Source: Hydnum rufescens UP504
Taxonomy: Eukaryota; Basidiomycota; Agaricomycetes; Cantharellales; Hydnaceae
NCBI GenBank assembly: GCA_014904985.1
Contig: MU128960.1
Span: 186,001-250,000 of the forward strand
DNA: 64,000 nucleotides
Reading direction: 5' to 3'
Shown here: piece by piece, positions 1 through 11,837 of the stretch
How positions within the stretch are numbered: the stretch's first letter is position 1
How the letters are laid out: each line of letters opens with the position of its first letter
Program-made: the position numbers and the translations under genes
Notes under the pieces: generated by a model
Seen by the model: the letters and a program-made list of their open reading frames with translations, nothing else
What the model was told of the DNA's origin: nothing
Database searches by the model: none

Positions 1-198
1 CTGCTACGTTTTAGAGAGTCGTCTCTCATCTTCCCATCATATAATTCAGGCTCCGCCTCAGATTACCAGATAATCTAACCGGTTATCCCTAGTCGTAGTA
101 CTAGATACTATCTCTTATCTCGCTTCAACGCATCGGAAGCGGTTCAGCCGCCACTTATTAGTCCTTCGCTGGGTAGAGTGAGCTCCTCCAGGAAAACT

Positions 199-2264
199 AT
201 GGGCAGATTCCGCGTCAACTTCGAGGGAATGACTTCCCTGAAGGCTTGGGAGCTCCATCCTGAGCCGTCCACCTTGGCCACCAACCCGAACTATAGCAAC
301 AAGGTTTGTTCAGCTCAATCATGGTAAACCCATTTCCAACTTTTTATCTAGGACATGGATCCCACCCCGCCGGACCAGCGCGTCTGGTCAATGTTCAGTT
401 ATATCTCACTCTGGATCTCTGATGCATTTAACACCGCCTCCTGGGAACTTGCTTCTGCTTCGATTTCCCTCGGCTTGGGATGGAGGCAGAGTCTCGAGGC
501 CATTGCTATTGGCCACATTTTGATTGCACTCGTTATTACCGCGAATGGAGTTATTGGTGCACGACTCCATGTGCCCTTTCCTGTTTTGAATCGGTCGTCA
601 TTTGGTTTCTGGTTCAGCTATTTCACCGTCATCAGCCGGTATATCCTTTCCGTCCCCTTTTTCCATTCCGGGGACTTAGTTCTTGATGTCTAGGGCTGTA
701 TTGGCAATGTTCTGGTTTGCTATCCAGACTTTCACCGGCAGTGAATGTGTCTATCAGATGATCAAGGCGATATGGCCATCATTTGCACATCTCCCTAATC
801 ACATCCCAGCATCCTCCAACATAACTAGTGCGGGTTCGTGGCTGCGATTGTATATTGTATTTCCAACGGGCCGGAATCGCTAATATTTCGCATCCGTCAG
901 GGCTGCTATCTTACTTCATCTTTTGGCTTATCCAGTTTCCATTCCTGCTGGTTTCGCCACAGCGAATTCGATGGTTGTTCCTCGTCAAAGCCACTATTGT
1001 ACCCCCAACTTTTCTGGCCATGATGATTTGGGCGTTCGCGAAGACAGGCGGTGGCCCGCTATTGAACCAGCCGAGTGCTATCCAGGGTAGCCTTCAATCT
1101 TGGGCATGGTTGAACACCATGAACAGTGCTCTTGGAAACTATGCGGTATGAGAGCTCTCAAACATGGGAAACACTCTGATCACGTGACGTTGCCGATGCC
1201 CAGACTATGTCAGTTAATATTCCCGACTTTACACGATACGCTCGACGTCCCAGAGAGTACGCATCACGTCCTCGTGATTCACGCATCTTCGCTCATGCGT
1301 TATCTTCATTAGTACCGTTGTTCAGTTAATCATCATTCCGATTTTCTTCACATTCACCGCCTTCATCGGAATTGCTGTCACGTCCGCAGGAAACATTTTA
1401 TACGGCTCATATATTTGGGATCCTCTCCGGCTCATTGACAAGTGGGATAATCGAGCTGCTCATTCTTTGCTGCGTTCTCTTTCGCTCTGGCCACCCTTGG
1501 AACCAACATTTCTGCAAACTCTATCTCTGCTGCGAATGATTTCACGGCTCTGGCTCCGAAGGTCTGGCGACCCCGCTCCTGCACTCTCTTCTTGGAGTGC
1601 AACGCCTCACAACTTTGTCCATCACATAGTATATCAACATTCGTCGAGGCCAGATCATCTGTGCGATTATCGGAGGCTGGGCTATATGCCCTTGGGAAAT
1701 CTTGGCTCATGCAATAGGATTCCTATCCTTCATGTCTGGGTACACGATCGTTTTGAGTCCTATTGCTGCCGTCATGATCGTCGATTACTGGTTGGTCAAG
1801 CGCGGAAACGTGGACATCCCTGCCTTGTATCGACCCGAAGGTCGCTATCGGTATTGGTATGGCACGGTATGTCACGTTTCTCGGCGTCGAGATATATCCG
1901 CCTAACGCGTGAATTTGTTAGAACTGGCGCGCCGCGTTGGCCCTCTTCGTCACCATCCCACTGGGCCTTCCAGGGCTCATAAATGTTATAAACACCAAGG
2001 ATCAATGTAGGAAATGGGGTCCATCTATTCGAGATATCCTACATTATGGAGGCGAGTGACGATGCTTGGTGTAGCCTCTACGTACGAGACAAGGCTGACT
2101 TCTTCGTCTAGTTCGTGATTGCGGCAGTATTGTACTACCTCACCTCGACGCTGTTCCCAGCGACGGAGGCTTCCGTCTCTCATACGATATATGGTAATGA
2201 CGATGATCGTGAGTCTGTCGAGGACCGTGTTTCGGGCGAAGAGGAGAAGAAAATGGCCGTATAA
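199..2264 (+). CDS. NCS1-family permease (uracil/allantoin/nucleobase type), one apparent frameshift
   Basis: Plasma-membrane proton symporter of the NCS1 family (Fur4/Dal4 type), which imports nucleobases, allantoin or related compounds. The ATG at 199 opens a hydrophilic N-terminus, followed by the family-like stretch DPTPPDQRVWSMFSYISLW (exon from 355) and about a dozen hydrophobic segments spread over several exons. Recognisable blocks are the helix MFWFAIQTFTGSECVYQMI, SVNIPDFTRYARRP near 1210, and FMSGYTIVLSPIAAVMIVDY near 1730. The tail is acidic and ends with TAA at 2262-2264. Introns are short, for example about 641-687. Around 1461-1468 the frame breaks: the peptide continues as FFAAFSFALATLGTNISANS only if the TT at 1463-1464 is TTT. 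No GT-AG pair can explain this, so I read it as a one-base loss. The family call is firm; the substrate cannot be told from sequence. Confidence 0.85.
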
Positions 2265-2941
2265 CTTGATTTTCCTTGTCGTATGATAATGATTTTTACG
2301 CTCCGGGTGGTTCTGTTTGATTTCTATTTCACGTTAATGGGGTGAGTCTTGTATACTCGTGGGTAGGCAGCCGTAATGGATATAGCTCTGGTCCCGATTT
2401 GATCCTACTGGCACCAAGGTATTTTCAGAACTGGGGCCCCAGCATTCTTTGTGCAGATGGCATCTATGACGCCACTGATATTCATTAGTGAATCATTCGG
2501 TTATTCTTAGTCCAAACCAGAGTTTTACAGCCTAAACTCTGTCACTGGCAGGGTGAACCAAGGGGTCAAGGGAGCTCCCCGTGCTATGAACAGAGACAGT
2601 CACTAGGGGGATTACTACCTCAGATGTCGCGAACATTAGGATTTAGATGCGGAGTTAATGGATTGCTCAGTTGGCTTAGAGCGGTACATAATGACAAGCA
2701 ATCATCCATTTTCAGAGGATGGTGAGGTAGATGGCCGAAGCACATATATTCAGAAATGAGGGGTGTCGTGTCCATGTCTAGGTATGAGTGGGTAGAAATT
2801 AGACCAAGATCGTCCGAAATCATAAAAAAGGGAGAAACAAAATTAGACGGAACTGATCGGTGTGGCCTCGTGTCAGTCGCAAGGAGTGTAGAAGACGACA
2901 ACATGGATGGAACCCACATCACTGGAGACCTCATTGCAACG
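2265..2941. other. Intergenic stretch, no gene seen
   Basis: Between the permease stop and the stop of the next minus-strand gene. It should hold both 3' UTRs, as the two genes converge. The short ORFs here are not supported by codon pattern, splice context or any motif I recognise. Confidence 0.5.
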
Positions 2942-3457
2942 TTATACTGTCCATGACCACTGTGTCGCGGCGGTACTTCCCACTGCAACAATCAACCCCA
3001 CTACTGACAGTGCAAATTTTATAGTCGCGGACGAATGATATGTATCGGGCGGCCCCTGGGGGAGTGGCCCTTTACCACCTGGCACTGGCGCCGGCACAGT
3101 TGAGCCGCCTCCTCCAGGATTTAGCGAGGTGGGAGCCACTGGTAAACTCGAGGATGTCGTGATTGTGGTCGTGGATGATGAGCTTGATACTGAAGTCCCG
3201 TTGGTTATTTGACTCGCAGAAGATGTGGAATTCCCCCCCGTGGAAAGAGTTATAGGGACACCGACAGAGACTGAGGTTTGGACGCGGCCGCCATTTGTGA
3301 CTATCAATGTTGGAACAACCGTATAAGAAGTGGAGACGCCTGGGTTGGCGCTGGAAGAGGCAGATCCACCGCTACTGCTTGTTTGAGAACGTGTGCTTGA
3401 TTGTGCCGAAGCTGCCGTGGCGAGCAAGAACGTGGTCAAGAGGGGAAAAGTCCGCAT
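2942..3457 (-). CDS. Small Ser/Thr-rich secreted protein, probably GPI-anchored
   Basis: Single-exon protein of about 171 residues. The first in-frame ATG is at 3457 (MRTFPLLTTFLLATAASAQ), a textbook cleavable signal peptide. The mature part is low-complexity Ser/Thr/Gly/Pro, typical of heavily O-mannosylated fungal wall proteins. The end is hydrophobic (KFALSVVGLIVAVGSTAATQW), which fits a GPI-attachment signal or a terminal membrane anchor. The final WSWTV is slightly polar for a GPI signal, so a terminal intron cannot be excluded. No enzymatic domain is visible. It resembles two other Ser/Thr-rich ORFs in this window (23494 and 25869) in design, not in sequence. Confidence 0.6.
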   Translation of the reverse strand: MRTFPLLTTFLLATAASAQSSTRSQTSSSGGSASSSANPGVSTSYTVVPTLIVTNGGRVQTSVSVGVPITLSTGGNSTSSASQITNGTSVSSSSSTTTITTSSSLPVAPTSLNPGGGGSTVPAPVPGGKGPLPQGPPDTYHSSATIKFALSVVGLIVAVGSTAATQWSWTV

Positions 3458-3691
3458 AGTCCACAAGACTACACGCTCGATGAGCTATGCATTCCTCCCA
3501 CGCGTCATTATTTGCGGCTCTGCTCACCGTCGTCCTTCGTAGTAAGAATCGAGATGCAAACGTAAAGCGAATTGAATCCGGGGTGCGACTGCAGACGAGC
3601 TTATGTAATACAAGACATGCTTTCCTCCTCGGCTATCTTCAAACTCTAATAAAGTATAAAGAGCTCGCGTACTGATATCTGGACTGGAGAC

Positions 3692-5035
3692 ATGTTCCCC
3701 CCTCTCCCAGACCACGTCGTAAACCTCACTCTTCAATATTTACTGCCTCCGTCTGGTCCATTACCACTGCATTTGATATCCAAACAATCTCTGCAACGAC
3801 ACCACTTTCTCGACATCGATCCTACTGACTCCGAGTCCTACTTTTGCTGGCCAACAAGCTCCTTGAACCAGTCGCCCGCATTGGTCATCCGCGCTCTCGA
3901 GCTTCTTGCCGGCAACGAGGAACTCTTGGAGAGGCAGGGGCATGATGTCAAGTACGATGCAGATGAGGATACCAAGCGTGCACGTGTCCATATCGGAAAT
4001 GACGTGCAGCTCATCTTCCTGTGGCAAGATGCTGAAGAGATTGGCAATGTTGGAGAAAGTGGCTGGAGATATCATGATGCCAAATTCACGCCCACCGATC
4101 CTCCCTCCGGAGCTAATTTTACGGTGGAGACGAGAGCGAACGACCAGCCCCTTGATGCGTCCGGCGCGTCGCACGAGATACACCCTCGTTCTTCGTCCCC
4201 ACCCTCTGATTCGTACTGGGACGCCTATGGCGCTAGTCAGTATTTTTCTCTTCCCACTGCACCTGAATCCATAGCTTAATAGGGAACCGTCGCTTAGGTT
4301 CATTGCAAGACTCCCCAGATGCCAAGTCGTTCCTTCAAGTAATGAAAGGAGGCGTGTCTGGACAATCTGCGGAGGATGCCTACTGGAACTCATACGCTTC
4401 AGTACATGGTACGGCAGATTCCACCATACCCTCTCCCTACGTGGAACCCCGGAATCTAAAACAACCTCATTATACCGCCCAATCTACCTCCCACTCCCCC
4501 GCGATTCCCGACCTCGGAGCGACAAGAGACACAAAGGAGGAAGGCAAGGATGATGGATATTTCCCCTCAACGGAACGTGTGCTACGAGCATACGTCCCCC
4601 CTCCATCAAATATAGAGGGAGGAGATGATGCCACGTCTCATGCGGAACAATTGGCCCGGGCGCTTGTTCCCGTCTTGTCGCTTCAGGACCATTCTGAAGG
4701 AGAGGAAAGGTGAATCGAAACCCTGCCACGGATGGTAACCCAACTGCCCTTGCGAACAAATCGCCAAAGCTTGTTAATGGACTCCGCTCACGCTCGTCAT
4801 TGCACGGGACCGACGAGGACGATGCGCCGACATTAGCAAATAGTCCGTCAGACGTTGTCTTCTCATCCTCGCGATCGGGTTCTGATCCTGCCACGGAAGA
4901 CGATGTTGATGAGGGTTGGTGGAGTCTGTGCGAGGCTTGTTCAAACTATGGGTGGCTCGACGGCAGCCATCTCTATCGAGCACCGGGGACCTTCGTAAAG
5001 AATTTCTGGCTCTCGTGGAGAACGGTTTGTTATGA
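3692..5035 (+). CDS. Unknown conserved-looking fungal protein, two apparent frameshifts
   Basis: Function not recognised. The N-terminus (MFPPLPDHVVNLTLQYLLPP) is followed by a region rich in acidic residues and Ser/Pro containing two SYWDAYG / AYWNSYA-like repeats about 50 residues apart. An intron at 4236-4297 (GTCAGT...TTAG) joins ...DAYGAS to SLQDSPDAK in frame. The reading frame then breaks twice with no usable splice pair. Near 4706-4710 the frame changes from ...HSEGEE to KVNRNPATDGNP. Near 4913-4917 it changes from ...EDDVDEG to LVESVRGLFKLWVARR. The last segment, ending LRKEFLALVENGLL and TGA at 5033-5035, has a well-formed amphipathic character. Each break is repaired by lengthening a short A or T run by one base, so sequence error is likelier than decay. 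The protein would be cytosolic or nuclear, with no signal peptide or membrane segment. Confidence 0.5.
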
Positions 5036-5396
5036 CACGTCGCGACATGGCGTGGCTTTTCTGTTGCCTTAGATTGTTGGTATAATCTCATCGGCCACCT
5101 GTATTTTCATATTGCACAGGCCTATCCTTTTTGATATGTACCGTACACCATAAATCTTGACACCGGTCGCAATGTCCTTATCGATTCTGGAGTGTCGTTT
5201 CTGAATGATCCTGCTTGCGAAAACACCTACAACAACTACAAGAGAGGGGGACCGTGCATGACATCTACAGGGGAAGATTCTAAGATCGGACCACCCAAAT
5301 ATCCGGAGGTGTTATTTAGTTAGTAAGACCCTTCCCACTAGTACTCTTGGGGTTGCGCTCCCATTCAGCTCCGACCGAGTCATGCCGTGCATGAAG
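5036..5396. other. Intergenic, convergent 3' ends
   Basis: About 360 bp between two convergent genes. I see no ORF with coding character and no repeat; presumably 3' UTRs. Confidence 0.5.
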
Positions 5397-7937
5397 CTAT
5401 TTTTCCAAGGCTTTCCCAGCCACGATCCAAATGCCTTCGAGCACAAGTGCGAGCAGATTCACGATAGCATAACCCGCCATGGGTATGATGGCCATGAACA
5501 AATTTCCAAAAATCCCGCGCCGCGCGATCGTCTCCCATATTTCGGCCTTCACGATTTGTGGTGCAGAAGGGGTCTGGTACGGGGGCTGAAGACGATAAAA
5601 CGGTGTGAATGCCGCGCCAAAACTGGGCGGAGACAAGAAGTTAGTTGATTCCACTCTCAAGACTCGAGGTAGGACGCAGGCGGTTCATAGGTCTGGTCAC
5701 TTTGCGTTCCAGAGCATCTCAATGCTTACCAATAGCAGATCAACACTTTAGCACCGTGTTCCTGCCAGAGTTTCCAAAGGTCCGGGGCAGCGCCCATATC
5801 CTTCGCTAAGGTACTCATGTAACTATCGTGAAGAAAACTCAGCGAGGTTGTCCAGATATTGTTAATCGACGGGCGCGCGAGAGAGAGAAGAGCGCACCTG
5901 CTGTGGTCCACTCCATACTTGATACGGGCGGTCTCTTTGACCAGTAGGTGATAGTGAGGAAGAGACGTTGGGACGGGAATTTTGCTCGTGATGATTGCGG
6001 TCCAAAACATAGCTTGCATCTCGGAGATGGGGGGAATGGCACCTTCGTCTCCTAGTGAGTACCATTTATCAGCCAAGGTCCGGGATGTGAAAACTCACCA
6101 ACACCAGGTCGCACAAATCCTATAAAGCCGATACTCTCGTCTCCCTGCTTGAATACGTTGCGAACGTCTATATCATTCAACGTCGGATAGTGGCCTTCTG
6201 AATCGAAGAAATCGAAATTCTGCCTATCGACTAAACTTCAGTGGATAGTCATCTGGCTCACCCAGAAAGGGGGTCTTACGTGTATCCTGTTGCATAGATG
6301 ACCGTTTGGGGCTTTATCGTCATTCCTTGAATTCGCTTCGACTCTTTTCTGTGGGTCACAGGGAATACAGCTTGTCCTGAAGGAAGGAATTGGGTTGGGA
6401 ATGGAGCGAGCTCAACTGAAAAGTTGGTCACTGGGGGGGAGTCCTCCGGAGGATCTATGTATCTCGATATATACTCCATGAACTTTGGGCGCTTTCGATA
6501 GGACCTGTTGATATATGGCATGGCTTTGTTGGACTATGGAAACAACCGCTTTTAATCAGCATTGCTCGAGACCTTGAGACCATATTGCGAAGGGGTACTT
6601 TGTTGAGAAATACATAAGCTCGACCAAGTCGTTCCGAGTCTAGCTCGCCAACCTATCATACTTTCCGTAAGCACGAAGCTACGCTAAAGGCAACATTGCA
6701 GTGCATACCCACTGATTGCAACCTGCCTGGGTTCCGGTAAGGAACCAAAGCACACGCTTGATGACGAAATCACTGACGCTGAACGTGTATACTCTTTGAT
6801 TGATAGGGAAATATCACGGTGATGAGAAGGGATGACTTACAACCACCGCAAATGCAGTTTCGCCACCCAGGGATGCTATGGGGCATCGAGAATGAGATCT
6901 TACCAAGACTAGCATGTTAACTCCTAACGTACAACGTATGTTGTTTCGAACAGATTGGTGATGAGACCTGGAGAGTGTGCTGAGAAGGTTTCTATAGCTA
7001 GACGAACCACTCGTGGCGACTGACCGTCTATTGGGAGATTTCCCTCAAACTTGAATCCCAATAATTGGAAATCATTCTGGAGTAGACTGGTTCAGCGCGT
7101 CACATCATCAGGCTCGAATGAAAATCAATTCTTTCATACCAGAACCTTTGGGAACGACAGGAAGCCACCTACACATGAGAATAATTATATGTACATCACC
7201 CTGCAAGTGCTATAACTGCGAGCCTACCTCTTGTGCATAGAGTCACCTCAGTTGCACCAGCCTTGGCTGCTTCATATGCCAGATCGTGTCCCGTTTCGCC
7301 AGTGCCAAGAATCATGACACGGCGATTTGCCAACTGAGCCCGTGCTTTGTACGCCGACGAATGGTACACCTGTGGAGTGATACCGTCGGCAGGGGATATT
7401 TTGGGATGCAGAACATTTTCTATGCCTGGGATGTCAGGTGTAGATGGAATCACATGGAGACCACTGCACACGGCGATGAAATCTGCATGAATTGTTTGGG
7501 CCTGAGGGGAGACTTTCGACTCGACAAATTCCACGACATGGCCCCCGGTTGGGTCCCGTCTGATCCTAGTGACTCGACACCCCAAACGGATACGGTCATC
7601 GAGCTTGAAATGTCGAGCATAGTCTCGTAAATATTTGATATATTCAGGCAATGTCAAATGGTCAGGATGGTCGAGAGGAAGACGGAAATCTGAAAACGAC
7701 GTGATCTGCTTCGAGCTAACAAGGCTCGCGTTCTCATAACCGCGATACCTGGGGGCACAATTAAGGAGAGTATACAAGGAACGAAGGTGGTCCCACAACC
7801 CACTGGAATGTTCCCCCTATGTCATCTTCAGCTTCAAGGATGATGGGGTCGAAAGGATACTCCTCCGAGAATTCCTGGAGTAGAGTCTTGCACACTACCA
7901 GCCCAGAAGGGCCAGCACCAATGATCACAACCTTCAT
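5397..7937 (-). CDS. Flavin-containing monooxygenase-like FAD/NADPH enzyme
   Basis: Flavin monooxygenase of the FMO/Baeyer-Villiger group, oxygenating small nucleophiles or ketones using FAD and NADPH. The start MKVVIIGAGPSGL (ATG at 7937) carries the N-terminal GxGxxG FAD motif. Exon 2 (about 7750-7230) has the FMO-typical YRGYENASLVSSK block, then VYHSSAYK resembling the FMO signature, then GTGETGHD, the NADPH-binding GxGxxG. Further short exons run down to about 6270, where PQTVIYATGY matches the conserved ATGY element. The last exon (about 5650-5397) ends in a long hydrophobic stretch (MAIIPMAGYAIVNLLALVLE), suggesting membrane attachment. About ten introns were inferred; the small exons between 6530 and 7195 are the least certain. 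No neighbouring biosynthetic genes hint at a substrate. Confidence 0.8.
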
Positions 7938-8648
7938 CACTGACGATGTATTCTGCCTACGCACCACACGTCACTGTCACACGTCACGGATTTTTGTCCT
8001 TAATGTTGTCCTATATACCATATACCCTATACAGTATATATGTACCTACCAAATAAAAATGACAGCGTTCCCCTAGAATTTGGCCGTTTCAAGGGTCATA
8101 CTCAAACCTCCAACAGAAGCTGGACGAGATCGCTAGGTCGCTCGACAGTGGGTAAATTACCGGACGGAGCATTCCACGATGAAGTTTATTTGAAATGATC
8201 AAAATTCAATTTTACCACACATACAGTACAGTACTGGTGCGCGCCTCCCTCGCTGTTAAGCTCGAGCTCCATATTCGCAGAGAAAACCAAGTGATTGTGC
8301 AGGCGGGGCGTCAGAAGTCCCTTAGAATCTCTGGAGGACCTCCAAACGTGGTCGATATCCCACCCACGGCGTCAGCGCCTACAGCGCATTAGTACGTATA
8401 TTCTGATGCTGCGACACTGCACTGGAAGCATAGTTGTATGTGTCTAAAGGAAGTCAGGGCATACGGTACCTGGGATGTATGGAGTAATAATTTACCGATC
8501 AAACCTAAACCAAATTTCGGGCAGCCAGTGTAAGGCCTCAAATAAATATAGGGGCTAGAGGGTCAGGATACGGATACGTATAGTTGAACACGGGATAATC
8601 CTACAGCAACGGTTGCAAAAATCCAAACTAAAAGAAAGAGAAAGGATT
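7938..8648. other. Promoter of the FMO gene and 3' flank of the TBC gene
   Basis: About 710 bp. An AT-rich stretch with TATATA-like words at 8015-8045 lies about 80-110 bp upstream of the FMO ATG and could be its core promoter. Nothing else is recognisable. Confidence 0.35.
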
Positions 8649-11396
8649 CTAGCCACGAAGTGGGTCACTGTGGTACGTTGGTGTTGGGTTGATTCGTTGG
8701 GGGTCGTCGGACTGGACGCTGGAACGGTTGGATATGGGTGGGGGTCTTTGAAGGGTGGCTACGGCATTTTCTGCCCCGAATGCCGACGCTGTGCTGTGCC
8801 ACGGGGCAATGGGGGCCGAAGAATGACGATTTTCTCTCGGAGCAGCAGATGAAAGATTGGAGGGCGAAACGTAGGGCGTACGTGATAGCCCAGAGACAGG
8901 AGTAGAATCGCGCAAATAAAGGTATGGTGTCGGGGGGCTAATCGTCAGTGGTGCAGGCGGGGGCGCGGTTACCGGGGATGATGGAAGGCCTGGGATTACG
9001 TGAGGGGATAACGGCGCCGAAGACGCACGTGGGACAGAGGATGTGGTGGTTCTCCGTTGAACACTGTTGTCTTGTTCCGCTCTTTCTTTTTCTTTTTCCT
9101 TTACCTGCTCTTCGGCTTTGGGTGCGGATCGACGTTTTCTGTCCTCGGGCTCTTTGAGGAACCCGTCCTGATCTAAAACTTTGGGCACCTTTCCATTGGT
9201 GAGGATATCTCGGACAGAGGCGAGACACTCCAGTGCCTCTCTCCTATGCAACTGCGATCCGTCGTGGGGTTCATCTGTCATTAGTGCGTCCCCCGCCCTG
9301 TCGTTGCCCGACCGAGAAAGCACATCAAGCGCCCAGCCCATAGCAGCTCCAAGTTTCTTGTTCAAGGCGGCGTACTCATGTATTTCGCGCTCAATTTCGA
9401 AGCGGGTGCGTGGTTCCCACGGTGAGCGTTCGCCTGTAACTGAAGTGATGGATTGGTGTTGGTTTGCGACTGGAGGGGGGGACGTCCGGGAGTGCGATGC
9501 AAGCTCTGGGAGGCTGCGCTGGAAATTCTCCATAGGTTAGATATTAATATAGATAGAGTTTGTAAACGTACGCGGATCTCCGAGACCGTACTGGATACGA
9601 CGTCGTTGAATTCTGACAAGCCTTTCGAGAGGATTTCAGGAAAGCCGAGCTCCTTCTTGAAATCACGATCGCGAGAATCCTGAGTCCCGGGCCAGCCCCC
9701 TGGCGGTGAATGGATTGACCGATTCTTAGTCGAGAGTCTCGTGGTATTAGGGTTTTGCCCCGAGGTGCGATTTTGATTAAGTCGGCCAGTTGAAGACGGC
9801 TCAGGCACCTCTACGGGGATGCCAAGGACGTGACGGTTCTGTATCACGACCGAAGCCCCTGTCGATGGAGTTGGGGATGATTGGAGGACTCGAGCCTGTT
9901 GCAAAAGAAGAGAAATGGGGGACGTAGGCCCTGACGCAGGACCCTGGCTACTTGGATATCGAAGCAAATGGCCAAGTTGGCCACTGTAGTCAGAGGATAT
10001 CACTGTATACGGTTGATTAATGAGCTGTAATCACTTGTGAATAGACGACTTACGCTGGTTTCGGATCCGTAATAGCATGGAAACACAAACCCATTTGGAT
10101 ATCTGTAAAGTTGGATCGATCGCGAATAATCCATCCCAGAGCCTCATTGAATCTGCGATTGCAAACTCGCGAGTGAATAACAATCTCAACCATCGACTAA
10201 GTATGGGTAGTGTGAATACGCCGCTTTACACACGGAGCCATGGTCACTTGCATTCCATATATTTGTGGCTCGATTTGTGATTCCTGCAAAGCGTTCCATA
10301 AGTTTGGGTCCACGTTCTTCAAGAAATTTCCATGTATAAGATTGCAGGCAACGACGATAGGAGCCACATAAGGGCTGGCATTTGCTTGTCCGACAATTGG
10401 GCCGGGGCGTGAAGGTGGTTCGCGCCATTCGTACCATTCACCGATTCCATTCATAATGATGCAAAACAAAGCATAGGCATCCGCAGAAACCCATGTTCTA
10501 TCACAAATCTCGGCGAGCGTTGGATCTGAAGAGGAGGATCCAAGGGAAGGTTCGAGTGAATCGAAATCAATTGCGCAAAGTAGTGGTGCAAGTAGTTCGT
10601 GCATTCCCTGCCGATACCCGACGTGCGGATTTTGACTAGCTTGCAGGTATAGAATGATGGTGAGCTGGGATTGCACGTGGGGATCGCGAAAGTATGGGAT
10701 ATCAGGAAATCTATTCCCAATATCATGAGCACGATCGTCGGTGGCATGTACTATGGGAGACCTACGTTCGCTCGACGTCCTGTCGTATAGTTTTGCGAAG
10801 ATCCACAGCGTTGAACCAATCATGCCATCCGGAGTCTTCATCTAAACTCAGGGGGTTGTTACGAGACCAGTTGTCTCCTGAAGGTTGTCCGAGTACAGAG
10901 GACGTATCAAAGCCCGGAATCTCCACATAGTCTTCATAACTTCCATCGGGTGCACGTAGTTCACGCTTGAGGAATTCGACATATCTTTTTCGGGCCTCGC
11001 GCAAAGACAGCAAGAGAGGAGACGGTGTAGGTGGGAACGAGGATGTCAAGGGCGCTGGGGGTATCAAAAACAGTTTCCAAGCTAGACTCCTTCCAGGTAC
11101 CATGCCACTGGTCATCTCGTAGTTGCCATCAACAACGGGAAGAAGCTCGCCATCGACAGCAGCATCCGAAAGCTTCGTAAGAGTAGTCGATGGGCTAAAC
11201 AAACGTGTATACGCGGCTCTGTTCAAGATCACGGGTGAGAAGAGCTGTCGAATGTGGGGCGCGAAACCGTCCAGCTCACTTGATGTGTTGAGGTGAGGCG
11301 CGTAACCTAGTATTCTCCATTTGGGGGTGCTTACGGAACGACCCGAGACGATGTTGTGACTGCTTTCACACCTTTAATTTCGTCATAACCTTTCAT
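8649..11396 (-). CDS. TBC-domain Rab GTPase-activating protein (TBC1D5-like)
   Basis: Rab GAP acting on membrane-traffic GTPases, closest in layout to TBC1D5 (retromer/Rab7 regulation). The start is inferred at 11396 (MKGYDEIKGVKAVTTSSRVV). A 50-60 nt intron then gives ELDGFAPHIRQLFSPVILNR in frame, and the TBC domain follows. Both catalytic finger motifs are intact: IRQDVER (IxxDxxR, arginine finger, near 10790) split by an intron from TFPDIPYFRDP, and VGYRQGMHELLAPL (YxQ, near 10610). Downstream comes ALFCIIMNGIGEWYEW, then exons of Ser/Pro-rich disordered sequence, a helical segment (IHEYAALNKKLGAAMGWAL, near 9350) and a low-complexity tail ending at 8649. It is transcribed divergently from MOT1 with 441 bp between the start codons. 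The family is certain; the TBC1D5 subtype is probable. Confidence 0.82.
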
Positions 11397-11837
11397 GCTG
11401 ATTGATCTTGTACATATATTACAAATTTTCTTATCCCTGGGAAAATGAAGCTGAACTCGAGTGCCTTGATCTCGTACACGTTGCACATGCTGCGGATTTT
11501 TGCTCAGCCTCACCGATGGCCAGCGATGTCCATAGCCCTCGGAGACCGTCTGACTCCGGACCGAGGTACACCCGTGACTGGTTGGTTGGTACTGAACCCC
11601 AGCGGCTTATCCGTACAAGATTCTTCAGACCCACATGCCCTTATCTGAAATCTCCAGACGCTTTGAATGAGGGAGGAGCATATTAATGTCCCAAATTTGG
11701 CCTGGTGTTGAATGGATTGAATTGCCCGGAAGTATAAAAAGTGTGGTTGGCTGGATCATTTAAAAGAGGCCGAGCCCGCGTTAGTCGCAGCTTCCCCCGA
11801 TCATAAAAAGTGCACAGTCAGCGAATCGAACTCTTGG

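Noticed and set aside
1467..1982. 171-codon ORF inside the permease gene as a separate gene
   Set aside because: It is the permease read out of frame after the one-base loss near 1463; the in-frame peptide matches NCS1 helices.
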